Shown: positions 24,473-33,295, counted from the stretch's first letter. The stretch: 33,748 nt of DNA from Bacteroidales bacterium (GCA_014860585.1 JACZJL010000100.1:1-33748), one strand, 5' to 3'. Notes: generated from the letters alone by a model not told the origin. Program-made: numbers and translations.

Positions 24473-25154
24473 TGGTTAAAAGTTGTTTTACCAATTCCGG
24501 AACCGCCTTTGAAGCCTTTTCATTGATAAATGTAAGGTTCTTTTCAGGGGAATATCTTGGTGCACCAGGATCAATAATATATTTCGGAATGCTCTGTCGT
24601 GTATAGCGGATCAGGCCGGCGGCAGGATAAACGACCAGCGAGGTGCCGATAATCATCATCAGGTCGGCAGTTTTTACCATCTCAATTGCATGGTTAAGTT
24701 CATCAACGGGTTCACCAAACCAAACAATATGAGGCCTGAGTTGACTTCCCTTTTCGCATTTGTCGCCAATTTTCAGCTCCCAGCCGTCGATTTCATATAC
24801 CAATCCCGGATCAACCGTGCTTCTGGCTTTCCTTAGTTCGCCATGAAGATGGAGAATTTTACCGGAGCCCGCTCTTTCGTGCAGATCGTCCACATTCTGG
24901 GTGACGATTTCCACATTGAACTTCTCTGCGAGCATTGCCAAAGCAAAGTGCGCTTCATTTGGCCTTACTTCAAGCATTTGCCTGCGCCTTGCATTATAAA
25001 ACTCAAGCACAAGCGCCGGGTCTTTCTCCCATGCTCCCGGTGTGGCTAAATCTTCAAAACGGTGGGTTTTCCAAAGGCCGTCGCCATCCCTGAAAGTCTT
25101 TATTCCGCTTTCGGCGCTAATGCCTGCTCCGGTGAGAATGACTATTTTTTTCAT
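24462..25154 (-). CDS. cobB: NAD-dependent protein deacylase (sirtuin, class III/CobB type)
   Basis: Removes acyl groups from lysines using NAD. The 230-residue protein has GAGISAESGIKTFR at 9-22, TQNVDDLHERAGS at 85-97, catalytic His104 in HLHGE, and RPHIVWFGE. Tyr53 and Arg56 (FYNARRRQ) are the pair that favours succinyl and malonyl groups in CobB and SIRT5. The two zinc-binding CxxC pairs of most sirtuins are missing: the region between HLHGE and RPHIVWFGE has just one cysteine. It is the first gene of the run to trmB, and no promoter box was found upstream. About 280 bp of plain intergenic DNA precede it. Confidence 0.93.
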   Translation of the reverse strand: MKKIVILTGAGISAESGIKTFRDGDGLWKTHRFEDLATPGAWEKDPALVLEFYNARRRQMLEVRPNEAHFALAMLAEKFNVEIVTQNVDDLHERAGSGKILHLHGELRKARSTVDPGLVYEIDGWELKIGDKCEKGSQLRPHIVWFGEPVDELNHAIEMVKTADLMMIIGTSLVVYPAAGLIRYTRQSIPKYIIDPGAPRYSPEKNLTFINEKASKAVPELVKQLLTNGF

Positions 25155-25434
25155 TTTGCTGACATGTCTGGTATTCAGGTTTAAATTTTATTCAACGATG
25201 ACATGAGAGAACCAATAGTTACCGTGGTTAAAAGATTCTTATTCACAATTATCAAACGTTCCGGTTTATTTGCGCAATGACTGCCTAGGAACTATTGAAT
25301 CCCAATTTTGATTTTCTTTATTGCTGCAGACATTTTCCTTCGGAGTAATTTTTGATTTTTACAATTTAGTGTAATCTCAAATCATCAGGCCAACCCGTTG
25401 TTTCTTTGCTCAACCTGCCTTAGTTATCAGACCT

Positions 25435-26202
25435 CTAATAGTAAAAATGATCTTTTGCCATCCGGTTCCTGAACGGAATGATCCATCCTGCTTTTATTCC
25501 GTAAAGCATATCGAGACGTTTGGCATCATCGCGCTGCATGGTGTCGAAATTCATCGAGCGCCGGCTTTGGGTAAAGGCCTGCACGAACTCAAATCCAATA
25601 AAAAAGTTGGCAAGTTTAGACTCGCCAAGATGCAAATAGCCGATGAACTGACTTGTACTAAATCCGTTGGTGAGCCGGTCATACCCTTTTTTGTAATCAT
25701 CCCTCAGTGCTGCAACCATGTTTTCCTCGACAGCGATATGAATCCTGTGCTGGAGAAATCCTGCGCCTGCTGTCAGCATGAGGCCGGAGTTGGGATTCGA
25801 ACCAAAAACAGGGATTATTTTTCCGACGCGGGCCATGGCATAAAATCCCCGCTCGAAAAAACTTACATTGGCTACCTGTCCCTGGTCGCTGATCACAAAA
25901 CCATCAACGGTGAGCAGGTTTTGTATCAGGCTGTCTTCGTTTATTTTGTTGCCGAAAACGAAATTCAGATCAGCACCAATTAACCAGTTGCTTTTTGTTT
26001 TGTGCTGAAAGCCCGGACCTACAGTCGAACTCAGTCCAAACCTGTCAGCCATATCTCCGCCGGGAATCTGGAACCCAATTGACGGATAGACCATGAATAT
26101 GCTTTCAGCCTCAGACGTTTTTTTCTTTTGCTGGTCCTGCCCGGCAGCAAAAAAAACGAGATACAGGGAGAATATGAACGAAAGGAGAAATCTCATTTTC
26201 AT
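25435..26202 (-). CDS. Predicted outer-membrane beta-barrel protein
   Basis: A 255-residue exported protein with a signal peptide (MKMRFLLSFIFSLYLVFFAAGQ, cleavage after about residue 21 of this frame). The mature part has alternating polar and hydrophobic strands with many glycines (MVYPSIGFQIPGGD, WLIGADLNFVFG, LMLTAGAGFLQH, FFIGFEFVQAF, YGIKAGWIIPF), as in 8-12-strand barrels. I know no named family. The frame is open to 26262, but a TAnnTTTG box at 26215-26222 lies inside that extension, so the ATG at 26202 (or 26196) is the likely start. It sits immediately downstream of the deoxynucleoside kinase but with its own promoter. Confidence 0.72.
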   Translation of the reverse strand: MKMRFLLSFIFSLYLVFFAAGQDQQKKKTSEAESIFMVYPSIGFQIPGGDMADRFGLSSTVGPGFQHKTKSNWLIGADLNFVFGNKINEDSLIQNLLTVDGFVISDQGQVANVSFFERGFYAMARVGKIIPVFGSNPNSGLMLTAGAGFLQHRIHIAVEENMVAALRDDYKKGYDRLTNGFSTSQFIGYLHLGESKLANFFIGFEFVQAFTQSRRSMNFDTMQRDDAKRLDMLYGIKAGWIIPFRNRMAKDHFYY

Positions 26203-26214
26203 CAAAATTGAACG

Positions 26215-26222
26215 CAAAGATA
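26215..26222 (-). promoter_or_regulatory. Putative -7 box for the beta-barrel protein gene
   Basis: Minus strand reads TATCTTTG, matching TAnnTTTG, 12 bp upstream of the ATG at 26202. It excludes the upstream ATG at 26262. Confidence 0.5.
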
Positions 26223-26265
26223 GGGATTTGGCAGCAGCCGGCAGAAATTTGTTTGACTTCATCAG

Positions 26266-26916
26266 CTATTCCGGTTTTGGGTTTATAAGGTGTACCCCTG
26301 TGGCGTATTGACCTGACAATACATTGATCATCAACTTATAGTCTTCCTCTTTGTGTACAAAGTCCAGTTGGTTGGTGTCGATGATCAAAATACGCATGTT
26401 CGACTGTTTTTTGATAAAATCGAGATAACTGTCCTGGATTTTTTCCAGGTAATCGGCTTTGATATCAAGTTCATAGTTGCGGCCACGACGCCTGATGTTG
26501 GCTAAAAGGTGTTCGATGTCAAGGTACAGGTAAACCAGCAAATCGGGCTTGGGCAGGGTTTCGCTAATGATTTCAAACAATTTCTTGTACAGCGAAAAGG
26601 TATCGTCGGGCAGGTTTTTACGGGCAAAGATGAACGACTTATGGATGAAATAGTCAGAGATGGTGAAGTTGGTGAAAAGGTCGCGGTGGGTGAGTTCCTT
26701 TTTAAGCTGTTCAAAGCGTTCGGCCAGAAACGAAAGTTCAAGCGGGAAGGCATATTTATCCGGCTCTTTGTAAAATTTCGGCAGGAAGGAGTTATCCTCA
26801 AATTGCTCCAGAATCAGCTTTGCGTTGCACTCGGCAGCAATACGGGTGGCAAGGGAGGTCTTGCCGGCGCCGATGTTACCCTCGATGGAGATGAAGTTGT
26901 AATCAGAGAATTTCAT
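26266..26916 (-). CDS. Deoxynucleoside kinase (dAK/dGK-like)
   Basis: A 216-residue salvage enzyme that phosphorylates a deoxynucleoside at the 5' position. It opens with the P-loop EGNIGAGKTS at 12-21, followed by LILEQFEDNSFLPKFY (the E of this motif acts as general base in the family), a LAERF-containing helix, ISDYFIHKS (DRY/ERS-type region), and the LID arginines in ANIRRRGRNYE. The substrate base cannot be determined from sequence; deoxyadenosine or deoxyguanosine is usual in this clade. It lies 223 bp downstream of folK, past an AT-rich inverted repeat. Confidence 0.88.
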   Translation of the reverse strand: MKFSDYNFISIEGNIGAGKTSLATRIAAECNAKLILEQFEDNSFLPKFYKEPDKYAFPLELSFLAERFEQLKKELTHRDLFTNFTISDYFIHKSFIFARKNLPDDTFSLYKKLFEIISETLPKPDLLVYLYLDIEHLLANIRRRGRNYELDIKADYLEKIQDSYLDFIKKQSNMRILIIDTNQLDFVHKEEDYKLMINVLSGQYATGVHLINPKPE

Positions 26917-26983
26917 AAGGTTCTTGTGTCATATTTTTTTAAATTGCTGCTTTTTTTGGCACAAATTCCAAAAAAGCAAAAAG

Positions 26984-27125
26984 CAAATACCAAATAAATC
27001 ACAAGTACAAATATCTAAATTTCAAACAGCCTGCCTGCGTGCCTCTGGTAGACAGGTAAGGATGGAAGTTGAAGGTTTTGTTTTGAATTTTTAAAATTCA
27101 AAATTTTGAATTTATTTGTCATTTG
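26984..27125. repeat. AT-rich intergenic inverted repeat
   Basis: CAAATACCAAATAAAT at 26984-26999 faces ATTTATTTGTCATTTG at 27110-27125 (14 of 16 paired). A perfect 20-bp palindrome centred on AAAATTTT lies at 27094-27113, and CCTGCCTGCGTGCC near 27030 stands out as a GC-rich patch. No open frame. Such sequences are often dispersed intergenic repeats in Bacteroidetes genomes, but other copies are not in this window. Confidence 0.55.
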
Positions 27126-27139
27126 TTTCTTGTCATTTG

Positions 27140-27667
27140 TTATTTCAGGCTTGCCCAGGTTAGGGAGTTAGGCTGTTTTGGTTTGTAAAGCTTTACTTTA
27201 AGCCGGTCGTCGCAATTCAGCAGCAGTTCACTGATGGTTTTATGAAAAACCGGATGTACCAGATCAGGAGCTATCTCATTTATCGGGGTCAATACAAACC
27301 TGCGCTTGTGCAGTAAAGGATGCGGCACTACAAGTCCATTTTCGCTAATCACCCTATCCGCATAAAACAACATATCGAGGTCAATCAGCCTTGAAGCATA
27401 CCCGCCATTTCCGTTGCGCTTTCGTCCAATCACTGTTTCGAGTTCCAATAGTTTAGTGAGCACGTTTTCAGGACTTTCGAATGTATTTACTTTGATCACC
27501 TGATTTAGAAAAATATCAGCCGTCTCAAATCCCCAGGATTCCGATAAATAAAGCGATGATCGCATAGTGATTGTTCCAATGGTTGAAATGATCAGATCGC
27601 GGGCATTTTGTAAGTTCCTCTCCTTGTTTCCGAGGTTACTCCCGAGTTGTATAAAGCATGTTTGCAT
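27140..27667 (-). CDS. folK: 2-amino-4-hydroxy-6-hydroxymethyldihydropteridine pyrophosphokinase
   Basis: Transfers diphosphate from ATP to the pterin in folate synthesis. The start at 27667 gives 175 residues beginning MQTCFIQLGSNLGNKERN, the typical family opening. ESWGFETADIFLNQVI is the pterin region, and RLIDLDMLFYAD is the metal-binding signature (the two aspartates bind magnesium). HPLLHKRRFVLTPINEIAPD completes it. A longer frame to 27739 would run through a promoter box and was rejected. The last few dozen residues (CDDRLKVKLYKPKQ) are lineage-variable. It diverges from sppA with 105 bp between starts. Confidence 0.94.
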   Translation of the reverse strand: MQTCFIQLGSNLGNKERNLQNARDLIISTIGTITMRSSLYLSESWGFETADIFLNQVIKVNTFESPENVLTKLLELETVIGRKRNGNGGYASRLIDLDMLFYADRVISENGLVVPHPLLHKRRFVLTPINEIAPDLVHPVFHKTISELLLNCDDRLKVKLYKPKQPNSLTWASLK

Positions 27668-27696
27668 TTGTAAGGTAAAAATCGTTGAAATCGGGC

Positions 27697-27704
27697 CAAA
27701 ATTA
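27697..27704 (-). promoter_or_regulatory. Putative -7 box for folK
   Basis: Minus strand reads TAATTTTG, a TAnnTTTG match 29 bp upstream of the ATG at 27667. On the other strand CACCTTTG at 27729-27736 is a one-mismatch candidate for sppA. Confidence 0.45.
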
Positions 27705-27772
27705 CGACAACTTTTCAGAAATAAATTCCACCTTTGCAATTCAATTATTATTCATCTAATACAATGTAAGTT

Positions 27773-29548
27773 ATGAAACAGTTTTTTAAGTTCATGTTCG
27801 CCTCTATGCTAGGCTTTTTAATCATGTCGGTCATCCTTTTCTTATTTTTTATAGGGATGATTGCCTCCCTTGCAACAATCATGGATAAAGAAGCCGTAAA
27901 AGTGGCTGAAAACACCGTGCTTCATATCAAGTTTGACACAGAGATTCGTGACCGGTCGTCGAAAGACCCCTTCTCAAGTATTGATTTTGCATCCATGCAG
28001 CCCATATCATCACTTGGGTTGAACGACATTCTGAAAAATCTGGAGAAAGCGTCCAAAGACCCCAACATCAAAGGCATTTACCTCGATTTAACTTCTGTTC
28101 AGACAGGTTTTGCCAATGTACAGGAGATTCGTAGAGCGCTGCTGAAATTCAAGGAGTCTGAAAAATTCATTATCGCCTACAGTGAGACTTTTTCCCAGGG
28201 AGCTTATTACCTGGCCTCTGTTGCCGATAAAATTTATCTCAACCCTGAAGGGATGCTCGATTTCAATGGCATCTCCGCGGAGTTGATGTTTTTCAAAGGA
28301 ACATTGGAAAAGCTTGATCTCGACATGCAGATTATCCGTCATGGCAAATACAAAAGCGCCGTAGAGCCGTTTATGCTCGAGAAGATGAGTCCCGAAAACC
28401 GGGAGCAGATGATGGCGCTGATCAATGGTGTCTGGAAAGAAGTATTAAATGGTATTTCCCAATCAAGGAATATCAGTAAGGATGAGCTTAACCGCATCGC
28501 TGATGAACTGCTGATCCGGAAGCCGGAAGATGCTGTTTCACTTCGTTTTGTTGATGGCCTGAAATATCATGATGAAGTGATCAGCGAATTGAAAAACCTG
28601 ACCTCAACTGCTGAGGATACTGAACTGGAAACCCTGACACTTGCAAAATACTTTGATGCTCCGGACCCGGTAAAAGAAAAAGTTGATCGTCAAAACAGGG
28701 TGGCTGTAGTTTATGCCATTGGCGAGATCATTTCGGGTAAAGGGAGTGACGATGTGATTGGTTCCGACCGCATTGCCGAGGCCATCCGCGATGCGCGCAA
28801 GGATGACAAGGTGAAAGCCATTGTCATGCGTGTCAATTCCCCGGGCGGAAGCGCATTGGCATCTGATGTGATTTTGCGCGAAGCCAAACTGGCCGCCGCC
28901 GAGAAACCATTTATCGTTTCGATGGGTAATGTGGCTGCTTCAGGTGGTTATTACATTTCAGCCGCTGCTCATACCATCTACGCCGAACCTTCAACCATTA
29001 CAGGATCCATCGGGGTGCTGGGAATGATCCCCAACATCGAACAGACCATGAAAAACAAGCTGGGGGTCACCTTCGATTATGCCAACTCCAACGCAAATTC
29101 TGATTTCATGACTTTGACCAAACCGCTCACACCGATGCAGCGAGATGTGATCCAGGGCTATATCGAGGATGTTTACAAAACCTTCGTAAACCATGTAGTG
29201 GAAGGACGTGGAATGACCTTTGAGCAGGTGGATGAAATTGGACAGGGACGTGTGTGGATTGGGAGCGATGCCCTCGAAATCGGGCTGGTGGATGAGCTTG
29301 GCGGAATCAACGAAGCCATCGCCGCCGCTGCAGCAAAAGCCGAACTCGATACTTACTCCATTAAAGAATTCCCTGTACAAAAAGACTTCTTCGAACAACT
29401 GCTGGAAGAACTTACAGGGGAAAGTTCAATGGAAGCACGTATCCGTGCCGAACTTGGACCGCAGTACAGGCTTTACCAACAGTTGCGCTACTGGCAAAAC
29501 GCTTCCGGTATTCAGGCCAGGATGCCATTTGATATTTATTTAAACTAA
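27773..29548 (+). CDS. sppA: Signal peptide peptidase SppA, 67-kDa type
   Basis: An inner-membrane serine protease that clears leftover signal peptides, acting on the periplasmic side. The 591-residue protein has one N-terminal membrane helix (about 10-37) and two tandem SppA domains, as in E. coli SppA (618 residues). The catalytic dyad is split over the two halves: Lys194 in GKYKSAVEP and Ser390 in NVAASGGYY. Other landmarks are SQGAYYLAS in the first half, VNSPGGSALASD, and TITGSIGVLG. The start at 27773 is close to a weak promoter match and divergent from folK. A non-coding stretch of about 380 bp follows. Confidence 0.95.
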   Translation: MKQFFKFMFASMLGFLIMSVILFLFFIGMIASLATIMDKEAVKVAENTVLHIKFDTEIRDRSSKDPFSSIDFASMQPISSLGLNDILKNLEKASKDPNIKGIYLDLTSVQTGFANVQEIRRALLKFKESEKFIIAYSETFSQGAYYLASVADKIYLNPEGMLDFNGISAELMFFKGTLEKLDLDMQIIRHGKYKSAVEPFMLEKMSPENREQMMALINGVWKEVLNGISQSRNISKDELNRIADELLIRKPEDAVSLRFVDGLKYHDEVISELKNLTSTAEDTELETLTLAKYFDAPDPVKEKVDRQNRVAVVYAIGEIISGKGSDDVIGSDRIAEAIRDARKDDKVKAIVMRVNSPGGSALASDVILREAKLAAAEKPFIVSMGNVAASGGYYISAAAHTIYAEPSTITGSIGVLGMIPNIEQTMKNKLGVTFDYANSNANSDFMTLTKPLTPMQRDVIQGYIEDVYKTFVNHVVEGRGMTFEQVDEIGQGRVWIGSDALEIGLVDELGGINEAIAAAAAKAELDTYSIKEFPVQKDFFEQLLEELTGESSMEARIRAELGPQYRLYQQLRYWQNASGIQARMPFDIYLN

Positions 29549-29902
29549 TTGAGGTGTCCAATTAAGTAAGTTTTCTCAGAAAATTTTTTGTCCATCTACT
29601 TAGCATGCACTAAAGAAGCTACCTGGAAAGCAGGTACATGCTTTATGATTGTGAACCCCAACTTTGTGTCACGTACGTACGGGATTGTGTTTGCTTTGTG
29701 AAACTTCCCCGCATGGGACGAGACAGGTTGTGTAACAGCATGTTGAGCTATATCACAAAGTAACACGGACAAGACACAGAGATTCGCAAAGAATGCTTGA
29801 TCAACTTCAATTATATCAGTGAGTTGGAGTATGTATTATGGTGGACACCATAATACATTTATTACCACAATTCACCTTACCCACAAGTTCTAATATTTGA
29901 CC
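29549..29902. other. Intergenic region without a gene
   Basis: No open frame or RNA gene was found between sppA and the fucosidase. It holds a 28-bp perfect palindrome at 29831-29858, and a stretch near 29755-29800 (ATCACAAAGTAACACGGACA and neighbouring ACAAG/ACACAG strings) that looks like worn repeat sequence. Confidence 0.5.
29831..29858. promoter_or_regulatory. Perfect 13-bp inverted repeat upstream of the fucosidase gene
   Basis: ATGTATTATGGTG at 29831-29843 pairs exactly with CACCATAATACAT at 29846-29858 across a 2-base gap. The dyad centre is about 60 bp upstream of the -7 box at 29903. This is the shape of a dimeric regulator's operator; an RNA hairpin is possible but no T tract follows. 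Confidence 0.55.
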
Positions 29903-29910
29903 TACTTTTG
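29903..29910 (+). promoter_or_regulatory. Putative -7 box for the fucosidase gene
   Basis: TACTTTTG matches TAnnTTTG, 17 bp upstream of the ATG at 29928. Confidence 0.55.
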
Positions 29911-29927
29911 ACTGAAAAATCATAGAA

Positions 29928-31448
29928 ATGCGAAAGACAGTCATTTTAATAATTTGGATCGGGTTGATAATTGCCAATGCTGGAAAAGCTCAGCCAAAGC
30001 CCAACTATATCACTATTAGTAAGCATGATTCAGCGGATGAGATGATCCGCAAGGCTGCCAACGTGGTCCCGACGGAACGGCAACTCAGGTGGCAGCAACT
30101 GGAGCTGACTGCCTTTTTTCATTTCGGGATCAATACCTTTACCGGTAGGGAATGGGGTGACGGCTCGTAAGATCCCAGTCTATTTAATCCGGAAAATCTG
30201 GATGCCGGGCAATGGATTAAAACCATCAAAGATGCAGGCTTCAAACAGGTTTTGCTCACGGCTAAGCATCATGATGGCTTTTGCCTGTGGCCAACCAAAA
30301 CAACAGCACATTCGGTGAAAAGCAGCAATTGGCAGGATGGAAAAGGAGATGTGGTGAAGGCAGTGGCTGAATCTTGTAGCCGGAACAGCATTGGGTTTGG
30401 GATTTATCTGTCGCCATGGGACAGAAATGCAAAAAATTATGGCACCGATGCCTACAACGATTTCTTTGTTGATCAGCTTACCGAGTTACTCACGCAATAC
30501 GGGCAGGTGGATGAAGTTTGGTTTGACGGGGCCTGTGGCGAAGGAGCAAACGGCAGGAAGCAGGAATATGACTTCATGCGATGGTACAAGCTGATCAGGG
30601 AGTTGCAACCGCAGGCTGTGATCGCCATCATGGGACCGGACGTACGGTGGGTGGGAACCGAAACCGGTGTTGGAAGATTCACCGAGTGGAGTGTGATACC
30701 CACTGACCATCTCGACCTTCAGGAGATTGCCGGACGGTCTCAGAACGACCTCATCTTCAAGCCTCAAAGAGACCTGATGGAAGAGGATTTGGGCAGCAGA
30801 GAAAAGGTCTATTCAGCCAAAGGGCTGGTGTGGTATCCTGCCGAGACTGATGTTTCAATCCGCCCAGGTTGGTTTTACCGCGAATCGGAGAACAACCAGG
30901 TGAAAACACCTCTGCAGTTGATGGATATCTATTTTACCTCAGTCGGGATGAACAGCGTGTTGTTGCTGAATATTCCACCTGACAAAAATGGATTGATCAG
31001 CGAATTTGATGTTATAAGTTTGATGGGATTCAACTCGTTGCTCGACAAGACTTTTACCAAAAACCTGGCTAAAGGCGCCACCATCAGCAGCAACAACGGA
31101 ATTAACCCGGATCTGATGCTGGATAATAACTTAAAAACTTTTTTCACCACAAAAAGTGAATCAGACACCTCAACAATCATTGACATTCTTCTTCCTGAAA
31201 TACGGACATTCAATGTATTGAGCCTGCAGGAAAACATTGCCGTTGGTCAGAGGGTGGAGGATTTTTGCCTGGAATACCGCGACAGAAATAACGATTGGAT
31301 TCAGATCATCACCGGCACAACCATTGGTCACAAACGGTTACTCCGCTTTGACGAAATCACCGCCAGGGAACTTCGCCTGAAAGTTTTAAGCAGCCGGCTC
31401 AATCCAACAATTTCGGAGTTTGGGATCTTCTACTATCAACCTGAATAA
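29928..31448 (+). pseudogene. Alpha-L-fucosidase (GH29), broken by an in-frame TAA
   Basis: Read as one frame, this encodes a 506-position protein: a signal peptide ([15 protein letters not shown]), a GH29 catalytic domain and a C-terminal F5/8-type domain from about residue 370. Codon 81 is TAA (30168-30170), right after [10 protein letters not shown] where the family normally has E or a similar residue before DP; a single G-to-T change from GAA would explain it. The frame is otherwise intact, with LLTAKHHDGFCLWP and the nucleophile Asp200 in VWFDG. GH29 enzymes remove alpha-L-fucose from glycans. The downstream part could start at TTG 30252 but would lack the signal peptide. A sequencing error or recent nonsense mutation are the main explanations. 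Confidence 0.88.
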
Positions 31449-31804
31449 TCGGTTAAAATCCGGATGTTCCACTATTACCTGGTTCAACTTGGCATTTTTT
31501 TTTCATCGCATAATGTACAATTGCCAACATTGGTTCTTTCTTCGAATTTGTAATATGTTATGATGTAGTCAATTCCCTGTTTCTATAAAATTGAGTTGAT
31601 TTCCAAACGCAATTACCCAAAGCCGATCCCTGAAACCATTTCAAAAACCGGAATTTTTTAATTCGTAAAAACCTTTATAGTGCGCATCTCTTCATTTACC
31701 AAATTCCGGGAAAGTAATGGTTATGGCAGCCATCAATACGAAACAGGATTTACCGGGATCCAGCGGGTTCAATGTTGATATGATTTCGGTGACTCACGTA
31801 AAAG
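31449..31804. other. Intergenic region without a recognisable gene
   Basis: About 350 bases with no sustained open frame on either strand. Its base use between 31680 and 31800 looks faintly coding (AACATTGAACCCGCTGG on the minus strand), so a worn gene remnant is possible, but stops interrupt every frame and nothing could be identified. Confidence 0.45.
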
Positions 31805-33121
31805 CTAATAAAGACCAATGAATTTGCTGGTGTAGTCAACCATAAATAGCGGCAGGTTAATAAATCCTTCCTCTTTTCTGAGGTTACGCAATGAAAAGCG
31901 CAGGCTGAGTTCAGGCGAAAAATTTTGACGATAAGCAATGAGGCTTCTGCTTTTGATGTTTTCGTCCGATTTCACCTCCACCGGGATTATTTTATTCTGA
32001 TGCTGAATCAGGAAATCAACCTCGGCCAGATTCCCTGAACGCCAATAACGGGGCAAACCTTCGAACTGTCTAAGCAATCCGCTAAGAATAAAGTTTTCGG
32101 AAAGCATGCCCTTAAACTCAGTCAAAAGGCGGTTACCTTCGCCATACACCGTCGGATCGAGCTGTGACAGCCTCCTAAGCAAGCCTACATCCTGTAAATA
32201 AACTTTGAATGACGATAAATCATCATAAGCCGACAGGGGTAGTGCAGGTTTTGAACTTGCATGAATTTTACATACAAGCCCTGCATTTATAAGCCAGTTG
32301 AGCGCATCTTTGTATTCTCTGGCACGGGCGCCGGTTTTTATCGTTTGATAAAGAAACTTTTTATTCTCCCGGGCTAATTGTGATGGGACTGAATCCCAGA
32401 TATGAAAGATCTTCTGAATGTCTTTGTTTTCGACATGTTTTGAGAAATCCAGACGATAAGCATTCAAAATATTTTGCAATGCCTCCTGGGTAGCGCCTAC
32501 ATCGCGAAGTTCCAGCAAAGCTATCACCGCTTCGGGCATTCCTCCTGAGATGAAATACATCTTTAGTTTTTCCTTTAAAGGATTGAAAAAAATATCAGGA
32601 ATGGCTTCAATTTTTTCGAGCGAGTCGAGATAAGCAAACAAGGGAGAGTCGGCAGCGGCTAAAAATTCTGCAAAACTGAGCGGATGCAGGTTCATAAAAT
32701 CAACCTTGCCCACCGGAAACGAAGCTCCTCGCGCCATAGCCACGCCAAGTAAAGAACCTGCGCAAGCAACTTTGTATTCGGGCGCTTCTTCATTAAAATA
32801 CTTGAGGGCATTGAGGGCATCGTTGCACTCCTGTATTTCGTCGAAGATAATTAATGTACGCTGAGGGTGAATGGGACCGGCGTTTACCAGGGTAAGGCTG
32901 TCAATGATTTCGCGAGGTTCTTTGGTGTCGGCGAAAAACTGTTTTAACCCCGGTTGTTTTTCGAAATTGAAGTAGGCAGTGCTATCAAAGAAAGACTGGC
33001 CAAATTGTTTCAAAACGTAAGTTTTACCAACCTGCCTGGCGCCCTGGAGGATAAGCGGTTTGCTTCGGGGATTGTCCTTCCAGGTAACCAATTGTTGTAA
33101 AATATCCCGGTTAATATGCAT
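31805..33121 (-). CDS. AAA+ ATPase with DUF4143 domain
   Basis: A 438-residue ATP-binding protein of a large, often horizontally spread family. Walker A is GARQVGKT at 27-34, Walker B is LIIFDEIQE at 90-98 with Asp94 and Glu95, and CAGSLLGVA is the sensor 1 region. DUF4143 follows from about 205 (RLDFSKHVENKD, VYLQDVGLLRRLS), ending in VDFLIQHQNKIIPVEVKS, a D...ExK arrangement like that of PD-(D/E)XK nuclease folds. The cellular role is not established; some relatives are proposed to act on DNA. The gene has a CRP-like dyad at 33146 just upstream of its start. Confidence 0.9.
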   Translation of the reverse strand: MHINRDILQQLVTWKDNPRSKPLILQGARQVGKTYVLKQFGQSFFDSTAYFNFEKQPGLKQFFADTKEPREIIDSLTLVNAGPIHPQRTLIIFDEIQECNDALNALKYFNEEAPEYKVACAGSLLGVAMARGASFPVGKVDFMNLHPLSFAEFLAAADSPLFAYLDSLEKIEAIPDIFFNPLKEKLKMYFISGGMPEAVIALLELRDVGATQEALQNILNAYRLDFSKHVENKDIQKIFHIWDSVPSQLARENKKFLYQTIKTGARAREYKDALNWLINAGLVCKIHASSKPALPLSAYDDLSSFKVYLQDVGLLRRLSQLDPTVYGEGNRLLTEFKGMLSENFILSGLLRQFEGLPRYWRSGNLAEVDFLIQHQNKIIPVEVKSDENIKSRSLIAYRQNFSPELSLRFSLRNLRKEEGFINLPLFMVDYTSKFIGLY

Positions 33122-33145
33122 AAATCACATTTTAAGTGCCGATAG

Positions 33146-33161
33146 TGTGAATAAAATCACA
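33146..33161. promoter_or_regulatory. CRP/FNR-like dyad upstream of the DUF4143 ATPase
   Basis: TGTGA-ATAAAA-TCACA is a perfect 5-6-5 dyad of the CRP type, 25 bp upstream of the ATG at 33121. AAATCACATTTT at 33154-33165, which contains its right half, recurs at 33122-33133, 32 bp away, about three helical turns. Binding by a CRP/FNR-family regulator is inferred only from the pattern. Confidence 0.5.
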
Positions 33162-33295
33162 TTTTTGGCAGTTATCTGTGGCAAAGGTACTGTAAGTTTT
33201 GTATCTGCAAAAAAAACCGAACGAAAAATCCTTTCTGAATTTTTTCAACTATCAAATTTCAGGATCCCTCTGCCATACCGAAGCCCGGCCCGAGC

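Noticed and set aside
25785-25810. tRNA T-loop-like GGTTCGAATCC on the minus strand
   Set aside because: It lies inside the coding frame of the beta-barrel protein (FGSNPNSG) and there is no matching acceptor stem, D arm or anticodon arm upstream.
25447-25983. 178-codon plus-strand frame
   Set aside because: Antisense to the beta-barrel gene, no promoter, no signal or domain; the minus strand has a signal peptide and promoter.
26509-26997. 162-codon plus-strand frame
   Set aside because: Antisense to the deoxynucleoside kinase, which has a clear P-loop and family motifs.
30252-31448. Independent fucosidase gene starting at TTG 30252
   Set aside because: It would lack the signal peptide and the first part of the barrel; the same frame upstream is clearly its missing N-terminus.
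31750-31938. 62-codon minus-strand frame downstream of the ATPase
   Set aside because: It overlaps the ATPase gene in another frame, has no homology signal and no promoter.
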